33,628 bases of DNA from DSNY01 sp016861185 (lineage in GTDB: Bacteria > Pseudomonadota > Gammaproteobacteria > Burkholderiales > Burkholderiaceae_F). The position numbers and the translations under genes are program-made. Positions 31,829-33,628 of this stretch are shown in pieces (the first letter of the stretch is position 1; each line of letters begins with the position of its first letter). The notes under the pieces are model-generated. The model saw only the letters and a program-made list of their open reading frames with translations. It had not been told where the DNA came from and searched no databases. The stretch covers positions 1 through 33,628 of the forward strand of contig SZOR01000036.1 in the NCBI GenBank assembly GCA_030263275.1, written 5' to 3'.

Positions 31829-32223
31829 CGAAGGCGTCGCTTCGCCTTCCCTATGCATTGCGCGCCTTCTTCTTCGCGCTTCGATGCCCTGTGCCCGCCG
31901 CGGGTCCGCATCTCGGCCCAAACCTTGTCGCTCACGTCGCGCGCATCGAAGACGCGATTGACGAAGCACCACGCCGACCACGTGTGCATCGCGTCCGCGT
32001 TGTCGCCGGGACGGCCGATGAGCTCGTAGACGCGCCTGCTGCGCGTCAAGCCCTCGCGCTTGGCGGCGTCGAGCTGCTTGATGGCGGAACTGACGCGTCC
32101 TTCGCGCTCGGTCACGTTGTAGCCGACGAAGTGGCGCGTGCCATCGTCGAGTTCGAAAACGCACCACGCTTCGAGCCGGATGCGCGGCACGCGATGCACG
32201 GCGGTCGTTTCCCAGAAGGGCAT
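31750..32223 (-). CDS. unknown island protein (157 aa)
   Basis: ATG 32223 follows GAGGAGAG, a good ribosome site. The first 110 residues look well formed: VFELDDGTRHFVGYNVTERE, GRVSSAI, a SRRVYELIGRPGDNADAMHT block and AWCFVNRVFDARDVSD. The last 45 or so residues are Arg/Lys-rich and lie antisense to the DUF6471 gene, so the natural stop may have been lost by a frameshift. I recognise no named family. It follows the 230-aa gene by 17 nt on the same strand. Confidence 0.6.
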   Translation of the reverse strand: MPFWETTAVHRVPRIRLEAWCVFELDDGTRHFVGYNVTEREGRVSSAIKQLDAAKREGLTRSRRVYELIGRPGDNADAMHTWSAWCFVNRVFDARDVSDKVWAEMRTRGGHRASKREEEGAQCIGKAKRRLRYGLGLRGRKKRSLGAMTRTLVPPAA

Positions 32224-32240
32224 GGTTCTCTCCTCGCCGT

Positions 32241-32933
32241 TCAGCGCCAACCCGCGAGGAAATCGGTCCAATCCCACGGAAATACGGCGTCCGCCACGCC
32301 TTCGATGTAAGGCCGCGTGCGGCCAGACATCCGCTTTTCGAACGTCGCGCGCGCATGCGCCGGGATGTCGCGCATGCGGACGTACTGGTGCCCCGGCTCT
32401 CCGTGCAGCGGCACCTCGAGCGCAGGAAACCGCGGACCGACTTCAGGCTTGCCCCAAAGCTGCATGCACCACGTCTGGAGCACGAGCAGCCAGGCATTCC
32501 GCTGCTGGGGGCTCCAGCCACGCAGGACTTTCAGTTCCGCGTGGGCGGTGTCGTGGTCCAGCACCGCGCAGAAGATGTCGCTCTCCGTTCGCTCGAAGCG
32601 CCAGCTCATCAGCACGCGACGGCTGCTGGCGCGGCCGCCAGGGACGAACTCGATGCGCGCTTCGAGTTCGGGAGGAACGCTTGCCGCAGGCACCGCGCGG
32701 CCGCAAAGGCGGTCCTCGGCGCCGAAGAGCGCATGGCACACGCAGCGGAGCACGAGGTCGTACACGGGGGCCGACCAGCGCGCGTAGCGGCGCACGGTGG
32801 CGCTGCCGAGCAGGTCGAACCGGCCGTCGAAGACCGTGACTTCGTAGTCCGAGACGGCATCGCCGCAGATGTTGCCGATTTCGGCCGAGCCCAGTGATAC
32901 GGCATCAGGTTGAACGAGGACGAGACGGAGCAT
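32241..32933 (-). CDS. unknown protein, copy 2 of the duplicated family (230 aa)
   Basis: It begins MLRLVLVQPDAVSLGSAEIG and is a paralog of the 30376-31098 gene. Shared parts are the MLR start, 'Y.RWSA.V.DLV.R......', and a tryptophan-rich end (FPWDWTDFLAGWR). Other visible parts are EDRLCGRAVPAASVPPELEA and WSPQQRNAWLLVLQTWCMQL. There is no signal peptide or membrane helix. It lies between the 86-aa and 157-aa genes on the same strand, so it is in a second operon separate from the first copy. This copy has no transposase gene next to it. The function is unknown. Confidence 0.65.
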   Translation of the reverse strand: MLRLVLVQPDAVSLGSAEIGNICGDAVSDYEVTVFDGRFDLLGSATVRRYARWSAPVYDLVLRCVCHALFGAEDRLCGRAVPAASVPPELEARIEFVPGGRASSRRVLMSWRFERTESDIFCAVLDHDTAHAELKVLRGWSPQQRNAWLLVLQTWCMQLWGKPEVGPRFPALEVPLHGEPGHQYVRMRDIPAHARATFEKRMSGRTRPYIEGVADAVFPWDWTDFLAGWR

Positions 32934-32945
32934 GGCGACCTCGCC

Positions 32946-33206
32946 TCAGCCGCCGCTCTCGATGTCGCGCAGGCTCTTCTCGAGGCCTTCCTCCCAGCCC
33001 GGTTCAGCCAGGATGTCGCACGCAGCCTCGAAGAGACCCGCCGCGTACTGCGCCGCTCGCGCGGCGGTGAAGATGACGACCGGGCCATAGCTGCAGGTCA
33101 CGACCATCGGATGCTCGGCGACCGATTTCAGGTGGGCTTCGACATCGGCGGCGAGTTTCAATATACGGGCGAAGTGTACGAAAACGATAATGAACTGTTT
33201 GGGCAA
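32946..33206 (-). CDS. small unknown island protein, start uncertain
   Basis: The longest form is 86 residues from TTG 33206 with GGAGA upstream; a shorter form starts at ATG 33107 (MVVTCSYGPVVIFTAARAAQ, 53 residues). The C-terminal part is helical and acidic (GLFEAACDILAEPGWEEGLE). The first 33 codons of the long form lie in lower-GC DNA that also reads well on the opposite strand, so the short form may be the real one. It is 12 nt upstream of the 230-aa gene. No family is recognised. Confidence 0.4.
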   Translation of the reverse strand: MPKQFIIVFVHFARILKLAADVEAHLKSVAEHPMVVTCSYGPVVIFTAARAAQYAAGLFEAACDILAEPGWEEGLEKSLRDIESGG

Positions 33207-33628
33207 GGTCTCCGTGAAAGGCGGGTGAGGCGGGTATCGGATTCGTATCCCGTTTTGATCAACGATCTTCCGATTCCTGCCGCGCGAAAACTTTCAGGAG
33301 TGTTTCAACGCTTGATCTCCACATTTGAATATCGAACGATCAAGCCATATGAAGCGGGCTATCTTGCGAACTGGCCCGCCGAAGTGTACGACATTCCCAT
33401 GGCAGAAGCTTCGCTCGACGCTCGCGCGCAAGCGCTGACAAAATATAAGCGCGACCTGCCTTTATTAATTGATCCCGTAAAATTACTCTCGACTTCTTCT
33501 GCAAATATGGCTGTCGAATCGTTCCGCCTCACCCTGCTCCCCGTTTGGATGACCGAACTTCCCTTCAACGGGCGCGAGCATCTCGTGTTGATCAATGGGA
33601 TGAATGGAACCGTGAAAAGCGACCTGCC
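33111..33628 (+). CDS. C-terminal part of a zinc-ribbon-family protein, 3' partial, probably 5'-truncated
   Basis: The frame is open through the window end. Downstream of about 33225 it resembles the conserved C-terminal region of TFIIB-type zinc-ribbon membrane-associated proteins: DLPIPAARKL (often '.VPAS..L'), then IKPYEAGYLANWPAEVYDIP (often 'PY...YLAG..AE.YDV'), and FRLTLLPVWMTELPFNGREH followed by LVLINGMNGTVKSDLP. No zinc-ribbon cysteines are present upstream. The GC content falls near 33150, so this looks like resident or older DNA cut by the island edge. ATG 33111 is only the first in-frame ATG, inside high-GC antisense sequence; the true 5' limit is unknown. Confidence 0.5.
   Translation, partial: MLGDRFQVGFDIGGEFQYTGEVYENDNELFGQGLRERRVRRVSDSYPVLINDLPIPAARKLSGVFQRLISTFEYRTIKPYEAGYLANWPAEVYDIPMAEASLDARAQALTKYKRDLPLLIDPVKLLSTSSANMAVESFRLTLLPVWMTELPFNGREHLVLINGMNGTVKSDL

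Overview
The window is high-GC chromosomal DNA from a proteobacterium, most likely a betaproteobacterium of the Burkholderiales/Rhodocyclales kind. This is inferred from an E3 (lpdA) that carries its own N-terminal lipoyl domain, the argA-yggX order, and family-typical hrpA and rpiA genes. Three backbone segments are interrupted by two accessory regions that look acquired.

Backbone 1 (1-12.9 kb): the end of lipoyl-domain lpdA, with a palindromic repeat element in frame in its linker; a tautomerase-fold gene; a G8/CEMIP-like beta-helix gene; rpiA; a DUF2459 protein; then a leftward argA-yggX-small membrane protein-CoxL-like run, divergent from hrpA.

Accessory region A (13.0-18.1 kb, leftward, visibly lower GC): three tandem copies of an unrecognised two-gene unit. 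Each unit is a large secreted cysteine-rich protein followed by a secreted Ig-like protein of about 155 residues that overlaps it or, at the truncated copy, follows it. The third large gene has lost its N-terminal half. The large genes are mosaics: some blocks are nearly identical between copies and others have diverged. One small 4-TM protein gene and an attC-like recombination site lie between units. I consider this the best candidate for an undescribed system.

Backbone 2 (18.2-27.8 kb): envelope and periplasmic genes. These are a two-TM protein, a YbaN/DUF454 protein, a Vgb-like propeller, a TPR protein with a lipoprotein, and a FecR/DUF6600 lipoprotein. A rightward run follows: YVTN propeller, polysaccharide deacetylase, sterol-desaturase-type hydroxylase and a CinA/MoaB-domain protein.

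Accessory region B (27.8 to about 33.15 kb): two paralogous coiled-coil/winged-helix proteins in tandem; a leftward operon of a 98-aa protein, a 240-aa protein and an IS1595-like transposase with translational coupling; a DUF6471 gene; and a second leftward operon carrying a paralog of the 240-aa protein. It ends in lower-GC sequence coding for the C-terminal part of a zinc-ribbon-family protein that runs off the window.

I recognised no tRNA, rRNA or CRISPR array. All names rest on motif recognition by eye; no database search was possible.
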